From: VYFG01 sp965248685
GTDB taxonomy: Bacteria > Pseudomonadota > Gammaproteobacteria > Arenicellales > Poriferihabitantaceae
DNA: 64,000 nucleotides
Direction: 5' to 3'
Assembly (NCBI GenBank): GCA_965248685.1
Contig: CBDFKC010000003.1
Coordinates: forward strand, 1,302,001 to 1,366,000
Shown here: positions 34,959 to 43,704 of the stretch, piece by piece
Numbering within the stretch: position 1 is the stretch's first letter
Layout of the letters: each line of letters opens with the position of its first letter
The notes under the pieces: model-generated
Told to the model about the DNA's origin: nothing
The model's database searches: none
The model's input: the letters and a program-made list of their open reading frames with translations, nothing else
Translations under genes and position numbers: made by a program

Positions 34959-35867
34959 ATGATTAAACAGCGCACACTTAAAAACATAATTCGCGCCACA
35001 GGAGTCGGCCTGCATACTGGAAAGAAGGTTTATCTGACCCTTCGGCCTGCACCAGAGGATACTGGTATTATTTTTATACGGACCGATCTGGATCCGCACC
35101 TTGAGGTGCCCGCGAGGCCAGAAAACGTCAGCGATACCCGGCTTTCTACCACCCTGGAACGCGATGGGGTAAAGATTTCTACGGTAGAACACTTGATGTC
35201 TGCTTTTGCGGGACTCGGCATCGACAACGCCTACGTAGAGTTAAGCGCGCCAGAAGTTCCCATTATGGATGGCAGCGCAGGACCATTCGTATTTTTACTA
35301 CAGTCAGCCGGGATTTCGGAACAGAAAAAACTGAAGCAGTTTATTCGGATTAAGAAGCCCTGCGTGGTCCAGGACGATGACAAATGGGTAAAGTTTGAGC
35401 CATTTAACGGCTTCAAAGTCTCATTTGCTATCGATTTTGATCATCCAATTCTGCAAAATTCTACTCAGACAGCATCAGTGGATTTTTCGACAACCTCGTT
35501 CGTGAAAGAGGTCAGTCGGGCCCGAACCTTTGGTTTTATGGATGATCTGGAAGCGCTGCGTAATGCAGGATTAGCCCAGGGGGGCAGCTTTGACAATGCT
35601 ATTGTGATGGACTCATTTCATATTCTTAATGATGATGGTCTGCGCTATGAAGATGAGTTTGTTAAGCATAAGGTGCTGGACGCAATTGGCGATCTATATC
35701 TGCTTGGACATCCCCTGATTGGTGAATTTAGCGCCAACAAATCCGGTCATGAGTTGAATAACAGGTTGTTGAGAAAATTGATTTCCGATCAATCTGCCTG
35801 GGAGCTGGTCAGTTATCAGGACGAAGCTGAAGTTCCTATCTCATTCGTTAGAACCGCGGCTGCCTGA
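34959..35867 (+). CDS. lpxC: UDP-3-O-acyl-GlcNAc deacetylase LpxC
   Basis: LpxC is the zinc deacetylase that commits precursors to lipid A synthesis. The 302-residue protein shows TVEHLMSAFAGLGIDN with the first zinc His, KHKVLDAIGDLYLLG with the second His and the Asp ligand, and SGHELNN with the catalytic His. It follows ftsZ, as in most gammaproteobacteria, and implies a lipid A-containing outer membrane. Confidence 0.98.
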   Translation: MIKQRTLKNIIRATGVGLHTGKKVYLTLRPAPEDTGIIFIRTDLDPHLEVPARPENVSDTRLSTTLERDGVKISTVEHLMSAFAGLGIDNAYVELSAPEVPIMDGSAGPFVFLLQSAGISEQKKLKQFIRIKKPCVVQDDDKWVKFEPFNGFKVSFAIDFDHPILQNSTQTASVDFSTTSFVKEVSRARTFGFMDDLEALRNAGLAQGGSFDNAIVMDSFHILNDDGLRYEDEFVKHKVLDAIGDLYLLGHPLIGEFSANKSGHELNNRLLRKLISDQSAWELVSYQDEAEVPISFVRTAAA

Positions 35868-35943
35868 TAAGGGGCACACTCCCTGAAGTAATTGTTTTCC
35901 GATATTGAATCGGGCTAGTAGAATTTTCCCACCGAGATTAAGG

Positions 35944-36390
35944 TTAGCTAGATGGCTTATTTCGTTCCTGTGACAGCCTGATCAAGGCGTCACGCATTCC
36001 CTGGTGTTTCAGGCCTTTTGCGGTGAGCCGGAGATTTTTTCGATTGTCGTCGGATAGAACAATTCTTCTGCCGGGTTTGCGGGCATTCTGGAAGTTACCC
36101 GGGCTGGTTCGAATGTCAATTTTAGTTATACCGAGCCCATCCAACCCCTGTTGAATCTGCCTCAAATTGTGTCTTAGTTCAGTAGCCCAGATTGGAGATT
36201 GGGTGAATACAACCAGCCTGCCGGAAGTAAACAGTATCGGGTGGCTCCAAAGTGCGGCTCTTCCGGCACATTTCAGCCATCTTTGATCGACTTCAGACTG
36301 AACAGGCTTGTCTACCGGAGGGTCCTCCGTAGCAATGACATTGGCCTTAAGCAAACTCGAAATTTTTTGAAAGTCTTTCAAACTAAGCAA
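35944..36390 (-). CDS. dciA: DciA/DUF721-family protein
   Basis: DciA loads the replicative helicase DnaB in the many bacteria that lack DnaC. The 148-residue protein carries the DUF721 pattern in its middle part (WLKCAGRAALWSHPILFTSGRLVVFTQSPIWATELRHN), with conserved tryptophan and leucine positions, and a basic C-terminal segment. The position between lpxC and secA is typical of this family in gammaproteobacteria. It is transcribed against its neighbours, divergently from secA. Functional equivalence to characterised DciA is inferred from family membership. Confidence 0.8.
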   Translation of the reverse strand: MLSLKDFQKISSLLKANVIATEDPPVDKPVQSEVDQRWLKCAGRAALWSHPILFTSGRLVVFTQSPIWATELRHNLRQIQQGLDGLGITKIDIRTSPGNFQNARKPGRRIVLSDDNRKNLRLTAKGLKHQGMRDALIRLSQERNKPSS

Positions 36391-36474
36391 TCGGTCTCAT
36401 ATTATTATGAATCATTATATGGCGTTACTCTGGCATAATCCGGGCTGACGCAAAAACGAAATATTACTGGATTT

Positions 36475-39213
36475 ATGCTGCAAAACGTACTGAAAAAAGT
36501 CTTTGGTGACCGTAACCAGCGGATGCTCGGCAAGATGAATAAAACTGTTGACAAAATTAACGCTTTGGAGGGCGAAATGGAAGCCCTGGACGATGCCGAA
36601 TTGAGTGCCAAGACCGCTGAATTCAGGCAGCAAGTGCAGCAAGGTGGAAGCCTCGAGAGTATTCTACCTGCCGCGTTTGCTGTGGTTCGTGAAGGTTCGA
36701 AGAGGACCCTGGGTCTGCGTCATTTTGACGTTCAGCTCATCGGAGGGATGGTGTTGAATGACGGCAAGATTGCTGAAATGAAGACTGGAGAAGGTAAAAC
36801 TCTGATGGCGACTTTACCTGCTTATTTGAATGCAGTTGGTGGCAAAGCTGTGCATATTGTCACGGTCAATGATTACCTGGCCCAACGGGATGCTGACTGG
36901 ATGGGTCAAATTTATAACTTTCTGGGGCTCAGCGTCGGGGTAATCACTTCTGGTCAACCACCGGAGCAGAAAAAAGCGGCTTATCAAAGCGATATTGTCT
37001 ATGGCACTAACAATGAGTTTGGCTTTGATTATTTGCGTGACAATATGGCATTTTCGGGTGACGATCGATTCCAAAATGGGCTGGGATTTGCCATCGTCGA
37101 TGAGGTCGATTCCATACTGATTGACGAGGCGCGAACGCCGCTGATTATTTCTGGACCTGCCGAAGGTAGCAATGAGTTGTATCACAATATTAATCAGGTG
37201 GTGCCAAAACTATCCCTACAGCAGGAGGAAGAAGGGCCCGGAGATTACAGCGTCGATGAAAAATCCCGACAGATTTCGCTTACCGAAGAAGGCCATGAAC
37301 ATGCTGAAGAACTATTGGTTGCGGAAGGTTTGTTGGAACATGGTGGCAGCTTATATGAAACGGGTAATATAAGCTTGATGCACCACGTTTATGCAGCGCT
37401 GCGAGCCCACAACCTGTTTAAAAAGGATGTGGATTATATTGTTCGGGATAATCAGATTATTATTATCGATGAATTTACCGGTCGAATGATGGCGGGTCGA
37501 CGGTGGTCAGATGGCTTGCACCAAGCGGTGGAGGCCAAGGAAGGGGTATCTATTCAACAGGAAAACCAGACCCTTGCTTCGATTACATTCCAGAATTATT
37601 TCCGACTGTACGACAAGCTATCAGGAATGACCGGTACAGCTGATACAGAAGCGCCAGAATTTATGCAGATTTATAGTTTGGAAGTTGTCATTCTGCCGAC
37701 CAATCAGCCAATGGTCAGAGCTGATCAACCGGATTTGGTATACCGAACTACCAACGAAAAATACGATGCAATTGTTAAGGAGATAAAGGACTGTCAGGGC
37801 CGGGGTCAGCCAGTACTGGTGGGTACCGCATCCATTGATTCGTCGGAATATTTGTCCGAAGTTCTCAAAAAACTGTCTATTGATCACGAGGTTTTGAACG
37901 CCAAGCAACATGAGCGAGAGGCAGAAATTATTGCGGAAGCAGGACGTCCTGGTAAAGTGACAATTGCCACTAACATGGCCGGACGGGGAACTGACATTGT
38001 TCTGGGCGGAAATCTAGAGCTGGAATTGGCGAGAATGGAGTCGAGCGAGCACGATACCGCGCGCAATAGCTGGCAACAACGGCATAAGCAGGTAGTGGAA
38101 GCGGGCGGGTTGCACGTACTGGGTACCGAGCGCAACGAATCCAGGCGGGTCGACAATCAGTTACGTGGACGGTGTGGACGTCAGGGAGATCCCGGGTCGA
38201 GCAGTTTTTTTCTGTCTCTTGAAGACAACTTGATGCGTATTTTTGGATCGGATAAGATTGCCGCGCTAATGCAGAAACTGGGTATGGAGGAAGGGGAAGC
38301 AATCGAGCATCCCTGGGTCACTCGGGCTATTGAAAATGCGCAAAAGAAGGTTGAGGGACATAACTTTGATATGCGCAAACAGCTTCTGGAATACGATGAT
38401 GTAGCCAATGAGCAGCGCAAGGTTATCTATGAACAACGCAATATGTTGATGGAAACCAGTGATATTTCAGAATTCATTCAGCATAACCGTGCTGAGGTAG
38501 TAGATACAGTTATCGATCGATCAATCCCCCCCCAGACCATTGAGGAACAATGGGATATTGACGGGCTGGAGAAAGATCTGACCAGCGAATTTGGTATTGA
38601 ATTGCCGATTGAGCAATGGTTGGAGGACGATGATCAACTGCATGAAGAGAGTCTGCGCAGAAAAATCGATGATTCGATCGAACAGATGATCGATCAAAAA
38701 AACCAGCGACTCGATGCGGAGTCAATCCGACATATTGAAAAGTCAGTAATGCTCAAGATACTTGATGACCAATGGAAGGAGCATCTTGCCAGTATGGATC
38801 ACCTGCGCCAGGGAATCGGGTTGCGTGGTTATGCCCAGAAAAATCCTAAGCAGGAATATAAGCGGGAATCGTTCGAAATGTTTACCCAGTTATTGGAGGA
38901 TGTAAAATATACGGTGTCAACCACACTGTCCCGATTACATATTCCGACCGAAGCAGAATTAGCAGAAATGGAAGCCCAGCAACGCGAACAACAGCGTTTG
39001 CAACAACAACAAAATATGAATTACATCCACGCCGATGCTGTGGAACCGAACGCCACCGAACGCAGTCAGGGCAAAGTTCAGTCTAGTGAAGGGGCGCGTC
39101 GACCGAAACAGCAGCAAACAATCGTTCGGCAAGGTAAAAAAGTTGGCCGTAATGAGCAATGTCCCTGCGGCTCCGGTAAAAAGTACAAGCAATGTCACGG
39201 CCGATTAGGATAA
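36475..39213 (+). CDS. secA: Preprotein translocase ATPase SecA
   Basis: SecA drives protein export through SecYEG. The 912-residue protein (E. coli 901) has the Walker A motif MKTGEGKT near residue 102, DEVDSILIDEARTPLI as Walker B, the preprotein cross-linking domain and NMAGRGTDIVLGG. The C-terminal zinc/SecB-binding tail CPCGSGKKYKQCHG follows a Gln-rich linker (EQQRLQQQQN). All regions appear intact. argJ begins 45 bases later. Confidence 0.98.
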   Translation: MLQNVLKKVFGDRNQRMLGKMNKTVDKINALEGEMEALDDAELSAKTAEFRQQVQQGGSLESILPAAFAVVREGSKRTLGLRHFDVQLIGGMVLNDGKIAEMKTGEGKTLMATLPAYLNAVGGKAVHIVTVNDYLAQRDADWMGQIYNFLGLSVGVITSGQPPEQKKAAYQSDIVYGTNNEFGFDYLRDNMAFSGDDRFQNGLGFAIVDEVDSILIDEARTPLIISGPAEGSNELYHNINQVVPKLSLQQEEEGPGDYSVDEKSRQISLTEEGHEHAEELLVAEGLLEHGGSLYETGNISLMHHVYAALRAHNLFKKDVDYIVRDNQIIIIDEFTGRMMAGRRWSDGLHQAVEAKEGVSIQQENQTLASITFQNYFRLYDKLSGMTGTADTEAPEFMQIYSLEVVILPTNQPMVRADQPDLVYRTTNEKYDAIVKEIKDCQGRGQPVLVGTASIDSSEYLSEVLKKLSIDHEVLNAKQHEREAEIIAEAGRPGKVTIATNMAGRGTDIVLGGNLELELARMESSEHDTARNSWQQRHKQVVEAGGLHVLGTERNESRRVDNQLRGRCGRQGDPGSSSFFLSLEDNLMRIFGSDKIAALMQKLGMEEGEAIEHPWVTRAIENAQKKVEGHNFDMRKQLLEYDDVANEQRKVIYEQRNMLMETSDISEFIQHNRAEVVDTVIDRSIPPQTIEEQWDIDGLEKDLTSEFGIELPIEQWLEDDDQLHEESLRRKIDDSIEQMIDQKNQRLDAESIRHIEKSVMLKILDDQWKEHLASMDHLRQGIGLRGYAQKNPKQEYKRESFEMFTQLLEDVKYTVSTTLSRLHIPTEAELAEMEAQQREQQRLQQQQNMNYIHADAVEPNATERSQGKVQSSEGARRPKQQQTIVRQGKKVGRNEQCPCGSGKKYKQCHGRLG

Positions 39214-39258
39214 GCAGATTTGATTTACCATAGCTCTTAGCATGCTTCAATCGACCGC

Positions 39259-40491
39259 TTGCCTGTGAAAGTTTCGCCATTAGCGCCAGACCAGTTTCCG
39301 TCAATGCCAGCAGTACAAGGCGTGACTTTAGGCGCTGTTGCGGCGGGCATCAAATATTCCCAGCGAGATGATCTGATGCTGGCCTCGTTGAGCGAGGACA
39401 CTACGGTGGCAGGGGTATTGACCCAGTCAACTACAGCCAGTGCGCCGGTACATTGGTGTAGAAACAATCTGCAAAATCACAAAGGCAGGGCTTTGATTGT
39501 CAGCGCCGGTAATGCCAACGCGTTTACCGGGAGAGTCGGTGTAGAGCATGTAAAACTGACCTGTAAGTCTGTCGCGGAGCAATTGGGATGTGGCGAGGAC
39601 GATGTCTTCGTTGCGTCTACCGGGGTTATTGGGGAGATATCACCTATCGATAAAATTACCGGAAGCATGCAGCGTTTGGGCTCAACGCTTTCGGGTAGTA
39701 ACTGGCATCGGGCCAGCGCTGCGATCCTTACCACCGATACTTTCGCCAAAGCGGCCACCCGGCAAATTTATATTGGTGATACCGCGGTAACGATTAACGG
39801 TTTTTGTAAGGGGTCAGGGATGATCGAACCAAATATGGCAACAATGCTGGCGTTCGTGTTTACCGATGCCCGCATTGAAGGCGAGTTACTGCAAAAATTA
39901 CTGGTTGAGGCTAATCACAATTCCTTTAATGCAATTACTGTGGACAGCGACACCTCGACCAGCGACACGTGTTTGTTGTTTGCCACCGGTCAGGCGAAGC
40001 ACCCAGACGCCAATACCGAGGGTGACCCAATACTCGATGACTTTCGTCATGGACTGAGTGGGTTAATGACAGATCTTGCGATCCAGGTTATCCGTGATGG
40101 AGAAGGCGTTAGTAAATTAATCGAGATTCAAGTGACTGGCGCCGAAACCGAAGCCGCTGCACGAGTTGTAGCTAAGTCAATTGCCAATTCGCCATTAGTG
40201 AAGACCGCAATCGCGGGCGAAGACGCCAATTGGGGAAGAGTGGTGATGGCGGTTGGAAAATCCGGGCAACGCTGCGCTGAAAATCGTATGCGGATCAGTT
40301 TTGGGGGTATTTTGATAGCGGATCATGGAGAGCCGGTTGCAGGTTATGATGAATCATTGGTCACTCGTCACCTGGAGGGACAGCACATTCAGGTTGAAGT
40401 GGGTCTGGGAGTAGGCCAAGGACAATCCAGAGTCTGGACATGTGACCTTACCCATGAATACATTTCAATAAATGCGGACTATCGTTCGTAA
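39259..40491 (+). CDS. argJ: Bifunctional glutamate N-acetyltransferase/amino-acid acetyltransferase
   Basis: ArgJ recycles the acetyl group from N-acetylornithine to glutamate in arginine synthesis and may also make acetylglutamate from acetyl-CoA. The 410-residue precursor cuts itself before a Thr in the motif NMATMLAF, which is present. Also seen are GSGMIEP and a C-terminal EDANWGRVVMAVG. The start is uncertain: TTG 39259 is used here, but GTG 39265 (two codons later) is equally possible, and neither has a strong ribosome binding site. mutT follows 6 bases later, as in several gammaproteobacteria. Confidence 0.95.
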   Translation: MPVKVSPLAPDQFPSMPAVQGVTLGAVAAGIKYSQRDDLMLASLSEDTTVAGVLTQSTTASAPVHWCRNNLQNHKGRALIVSAGNANAFTGRVGVEHVKLTCKSVAEQLGCGEDDVFVASTGVIGEISPIDKITGSMQRLGSTLSGSNWHRASAAILTTDTFAKAATRQIYIGDTAVTINGFCKGSGMIEPNMATMLAFVFTDARIEGELLQKLLVEANHNSFNAITVDSDTSTSDTCLLFATGQAKHPDANTEGDPILDDFRHGLSGLMTDLAIQVIRDGEGVSKLIEIQVTGAETEAAARVVAKSIANSPLVKTAIAGEDANWGRVVMAVGKSGQRCAENRMRISFGGILIADHGEPVAGYDESLVTRHLEGQHIQVEVGLGVGQGQSRVWTCDLTHEYISINADYRS

Positions 40492-40497
40492 TCGCCT

Positions 40498-40917
40498 ATG
40501 ACGATGTCAGCCCCGGACGACAGGTTGTACGTTGTGGTTGGCGTATTAACTGATAGCTGTGGAAGAGTATTTATTCAGCAGCGCAAGGTAGGTACGCCAA
40601 AAGCTGGCAAGTGGGAATTTCCCGGCGGCAAGCTTGAACAGGGCGAAACCCCGGAACAAGGTCTTTCCAGAGAGCTCCGTGAAGAGCTAAACATTAGAGT
40701 CAATGACTGCCTGCCATTAGTTACTACCACCCACGATTATGACCATGCCAGGGTATGGTTGGATACGTACTTGATCAAGGACTTTTTGGGACAGCCTGTT
40801 GGTCACGAAGGGCAGCAAATTGCCTGGGTGGAAATATCTCGGATGTCAGAGTTTGATCTGTTGCCGGCGGTTTTTCCAATCGTTGATGCGCTGGTGGAAT
40901 ATGTCGCGCAGAATTAA
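40498..40917 (+). CDS. mutT: 8-oxo-dGTP diphosphatase MutT
   Basis: MutT removes oxidised 8-oxo-dGTP from the nucleotide pool and so prevents A:T to C:G mutations. The 139-residue Nudix protein has the box GGKLEQGETPEQGLSRELREEL, with the Gly of the last GU position replaced by Asn, and KAGKWEFPGG directly before it, as in E. coli MutT. It lies between argJ and the convergent coaE. Confidence 0.92.
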   Translation: MTMSAPDDRLYVVVGVLTDSCGRVFIQQRKVGTPKAGKWEFPGGKLEQGETPEQGLSRELREELNIRVNDCLPLVTTTHDYDHARVWLDTYLIKDFLGQPVGHEGQQIAWVEISRMSEFDLLPAVFPIVDALVEYVAQN

Positions 40918-40944
40918 TTAATCGCAACAAAGCTGTTCTGAACG

Positions 40945-41574
40945 CTATTTGCTCTGCTCAGGAATTGATTTTCCTGTTTCCATGAAACTCTCCAGTAATA
41001 TGGTGTGAAGCGCGACTACCTGGGATTGTAGCCCCTCTATCTCCCCCGAATTATCGATGACGTGATCCGCGACCTCGATTCGACGCTGATCACTCACCTG
41101 GTTGTTGATAATCGCCAGGATGGTTTTACGATCCATATTTCTTGATTTCTGCAGCCGTTTTACCCGGAGCTCTTGGGGGCAATGCACCACAACGATTTGA
41201 TCCATTTCAAGGGTTCGGCGACTTTCGATCAAGAGCGGTATCTCGTGGATGCAATAAGGGTCCGAGGATTGCTCGGATTGAAGATTCATAAGGCGGCGAA
41301 TTTCCGGATGTAGCAGTTGTTCCAGCCAAGCCCGCTTGTCGTTGTCGGAGAATACTATTTGGCCAAGTCGTTTTCGATTCAGTGTTCCGTTGGGAAATAA
41401 TATTGCCGAGCCGAAATATTCTGCAATCAACCGTAATTTCGGGGTGCCGAGCCCTGTAATGGTTCGGGCAATCTGGTCGGCGTCAATAATAGTTACGCCA
41501 AGGTCAGAAAAAATTCCGGCAACGGTAGATTTTCCGCAGCCTATACCACCGGTTAGCCCAACCCGCGCTGCCAC
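40945..41574 (-). CDS. coaE: Dephospho-CoA kinase
   Basis: CoaE phosphorylates dephospho-CoA, the last step of coenzyme A synthesis. The 209-residue protein begins with VGLTGGIGCGKSTV (P-loop) and has DADQIART and HPEIRRLM, which are standard for the family. The start is GTG at 41574, whose first base is the last base of the pilD stop codon (TAGTG). It is the last gene of the pilB-pilC-pilD-coaE run, a common gammaproteobacterial order. Confidence 0.96.
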   Translation of the reverse strand: MAARVGLTGGIGCGKSTVAGIFSDLGVTIIDADQIARTITGLGTPKLRLIAEYFGSAILFPNGTLNRKRLGQIVFSDNDKRAWLEQLLHPEIRRLMNLQSEQSSDPYCIHEIPLLIESRRTLEMDQIVVVHCPQELRVKRLQKSRNMDRKTILAIINNQVSDQRRIEVADHVIDNSGEIEGLQSQVVALHTILLESFMETGKSIPEQSK

Positions 41575-42455
41575 TAGAAGTTGAACAGCATTAGATATTG
41601 GGTGACAATTTTATCGCCCCATAGCAACGCTACCCATCCAGCAAATGCAAGAAATGGACCAAAAGACATCGGCGCGCGAGTATCCAATTTTCTGGATATT
41701 AGTAATATGCCTGCAACTATGGTTCCGGCAACAGATGACATCAACACGATTATGGGTAGTAGCTCCCAACCAAGCCAGGCACCGAGTGCGGCCAACAATT
41801 TAAAGTCTCCATAGCCCATTCCTTCGCGTCCGGTTAAACGAAAGTGGATCTGAAATACCAACCAAAACCCAAGGTATCCGAACACCGCCCCTAAGACTGA
41901 TGACTCGAGGGTTGTTAGCAATCCGAAGTAATTGGCGATCAACCCTCCCCATACCAATGGAATAGTAATATTATCCGGCAGCAATTGATGGTCAATATCG
42001 ATCACCGTCAGGCAAATAAGAGACCATAACAAAAATACGCAAGCTGCAAGAGGCCAGCCTACCCCTAAATGAAACCAGAGATGCGCGGTAGCAATTGCGG
42101 TAACTAGCTCTATCGCCGGATAACGCCACGATATTGGGTTTTTGCACCAGGCACATTTTCCACCCAATCCGATATAACTGATAATCGGGATGTTGTGCCA
42201 AACTTTCAGTGCCTGCTTACAATTGGGACAATGAGAACCCGGGCGATTAAGATTGAATAGACTGTCTCGACTGGTATCCTGGTCGATTGTACTATGAGAG
42301 GAAGGGGTGAGCAGTTCCTCGCATTGTTGCTGCCACTGTCGCCGCATAATTTTTGGCAAACGCAGAATAACCACATTCAGAAAACTCCCAATGCAGGCGC
42401 CGAGAACCAGTACGAAAATCAACCCATAGGTCGAATGTTGCAGTACCTGGAGCAA
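41574..42455 (-). CDS. pilD: Prepilin peptidase/N-methyltransferase PilD
   Basis: PilD cuts the leader of type IV prepilins and type II pseudopilins and methylates the new N-terminus. The 293-residue polytopic protein has the cytoplasmic zinc-binding cysteines (CPNCKQ and CAWCKNP, giving CxxC twice) and the two catalytic aspartates in VIDIDHQLLPD and GYGDFKLLAALGA. It follows pilC after 20 bases and overlaps coaE by one base. Confidence 0.96.
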   Translation of the reverse strand: MLQVLQHSTYGLIFVLVLGACIGSFLNVVILRLPKIMRRQWQQQCEELLTPSSHSTIDQDTSRDSLFNLNRPGSHCPNCKQALKVWHNIPIISYIGLGGKCAWCKNPISWRYPAIELVTAIATAHLWFHLGVGWPLAACVFLLWSLICLTVIDIDHQLLPDNITIPLVWGGLIANYFGLLTTLESSVLGAVFGYLGFWLVFQIHFRLTGREGMGYGDFKLLAALGAWLGWELLPIIVLMSSVAGTIVAGILLISRKLDTRAPMSFGPFLAFAGWVALLWGDKIVTQYLMLFNF

Positions 42456-42475
42456 GTTCGGATACGGGTGTCCGG

Positions 42476-43699
42476 TTAGAAAACTGCGCCAAGCTTGAAT
42501 ATGGGTAGATACATGGCGACAACAATGGTGCCGACTATAATACCGAGAACAATTATCAATATGGGTTCGACCAAACTGCTGATTACGGCCACGGCGTTAT
42601 CTACTTCTGATTCATAAAAGTCAGCGACTTTATCCAGCATGCGCTCTAGTTCACCAGCCTCCTCGCCAGTGGCAACCATCTGTAATACCATGCCTGGAAA
42701 TAGTCCGGTATCGGTCATAGCACCCTCCAGTGAACGCCCAGTAGAAACGTCCCGCCGAATTGCCAGGAGTCCCTTGCTGTAAACGCTGCTGCCAGCAGCA
42801 GTTGCGACGGTTTCTAACCCGTCGAATAGTGGGACACCTGCGCCAAACATAATTGCCAGCGTGCGGGATACCCTGGCAATAATTGATTTTCGAATAATCG
42901 GTCCAAATATCGGTATTCTCAAAATTATTCGGTCGACTAGGTGCTGCATCCTGGTCGAGCGCTTGTATAAAAATACTATGACTGTGGCAGCTACCATGGT
43001 GGTTATTAGATATACCACCCATTTTTCTTGCACCGAATGGGAAAGGTTAACTACCCATTGCGTCAGAGAGGGCAGATTGGCACCAAAATCAGTGAATAAG
43101 GATTCGAATTCAGGAATAACCACGATCAACAAAATCGCCACAATGACGACTGCCACTATAATTACCAGGGCGGGATAAAACAGGGCGGAGCGCACCTTGC
43201 TTTTGATCTGTTCAATTTTTTCCAGATATTCTGCAATTTTATTCATCAGAATATCCAGGGTACCCGATTCCTCTCCTACGGTGACCAGGCTGGTATACAG
43301 GCGCCCAAAGTGCTGAGGAAACTTTTTCAGTGAGGAACTTAAATTCGTTCCACCCTCAACGTCATTCCTTATTTTGCTGAGCAAAGTTTTAACCCCGGCA
43401 TTCTCGTGCCCCAGAGAAATACCGCGCAGAGATTGCGCAATGGGAATACCGGCTTCGATCATGGTGGCAAGCTGCCTGGTTAAAAAGACAATATCCCGAA
43501 CCTTTACCGTATTGCCAATACTAAATAGTGGTTTTCCCTGTTTGCGGATTTTTTTAACTCTGACACCCTGACGGCGCAGCATTATTTTTGCTGCCGAGAT
43601 ATTCAGAGCCTCAAGTTCTCCGGACGCCTTACGGTTAGCTTTATCCTGCCCGCTCCACGCAAAAATCGATGGTTCTGATTTGGTCTTAGCTCTTGCCAT
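42476..43699 (-). CDS. pilC: Type IV pilus inner-membrane platform protein PilC
   Basis: PilC forms the membrane platform on which PilB acts to polymerise pilin. The 407-residue protein shows two repeats of the T2SF domain (about 70-195 and 275-400) with VFLTRQLATMIEAGIPI in the first and FGAGVPLFDGLETVA in the second, and three membrane helices. It lies 5 bases behind pilB. Confidence 0.96.
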   Translation of the reverse strand: MARAKTKSEPSIFAWSGQDKANRKASGELEALNISAAKIMLRRQGVRVKKIRKQGKPLFSIGNTVKVRDIVFLTRQLATMIEAGIPIAQSLRGISLGHENAGVKTLLSKIRNDVEGGTNLSSSLKKFPQHFGRLYTSLVTVGEESGTLDILMNKIAEYLEKIEQIKSKVRSALFYPALVIIVAVVIVAILLIVVIPEFESLFTDFGANLPSLTQWVVNLSHSVQEKWVVYLITTMVAATVIVFLYKRSTRMQHLVDRIILRIPIFGPIIRKSIIARVSRTLAIMFGAGVPLFDGLETVATAAGSSVYSKGLLAIRRDVSTGRSLEGAMTDTGLFPGMVLQMVATGEEAGELERMLDKVADFYESEVDNAVAVISSLVEPILIIVLGIIVGTIVVAMYLPIFKLGAVF

Positions 43700-43704
43700 G
43701 CTTA

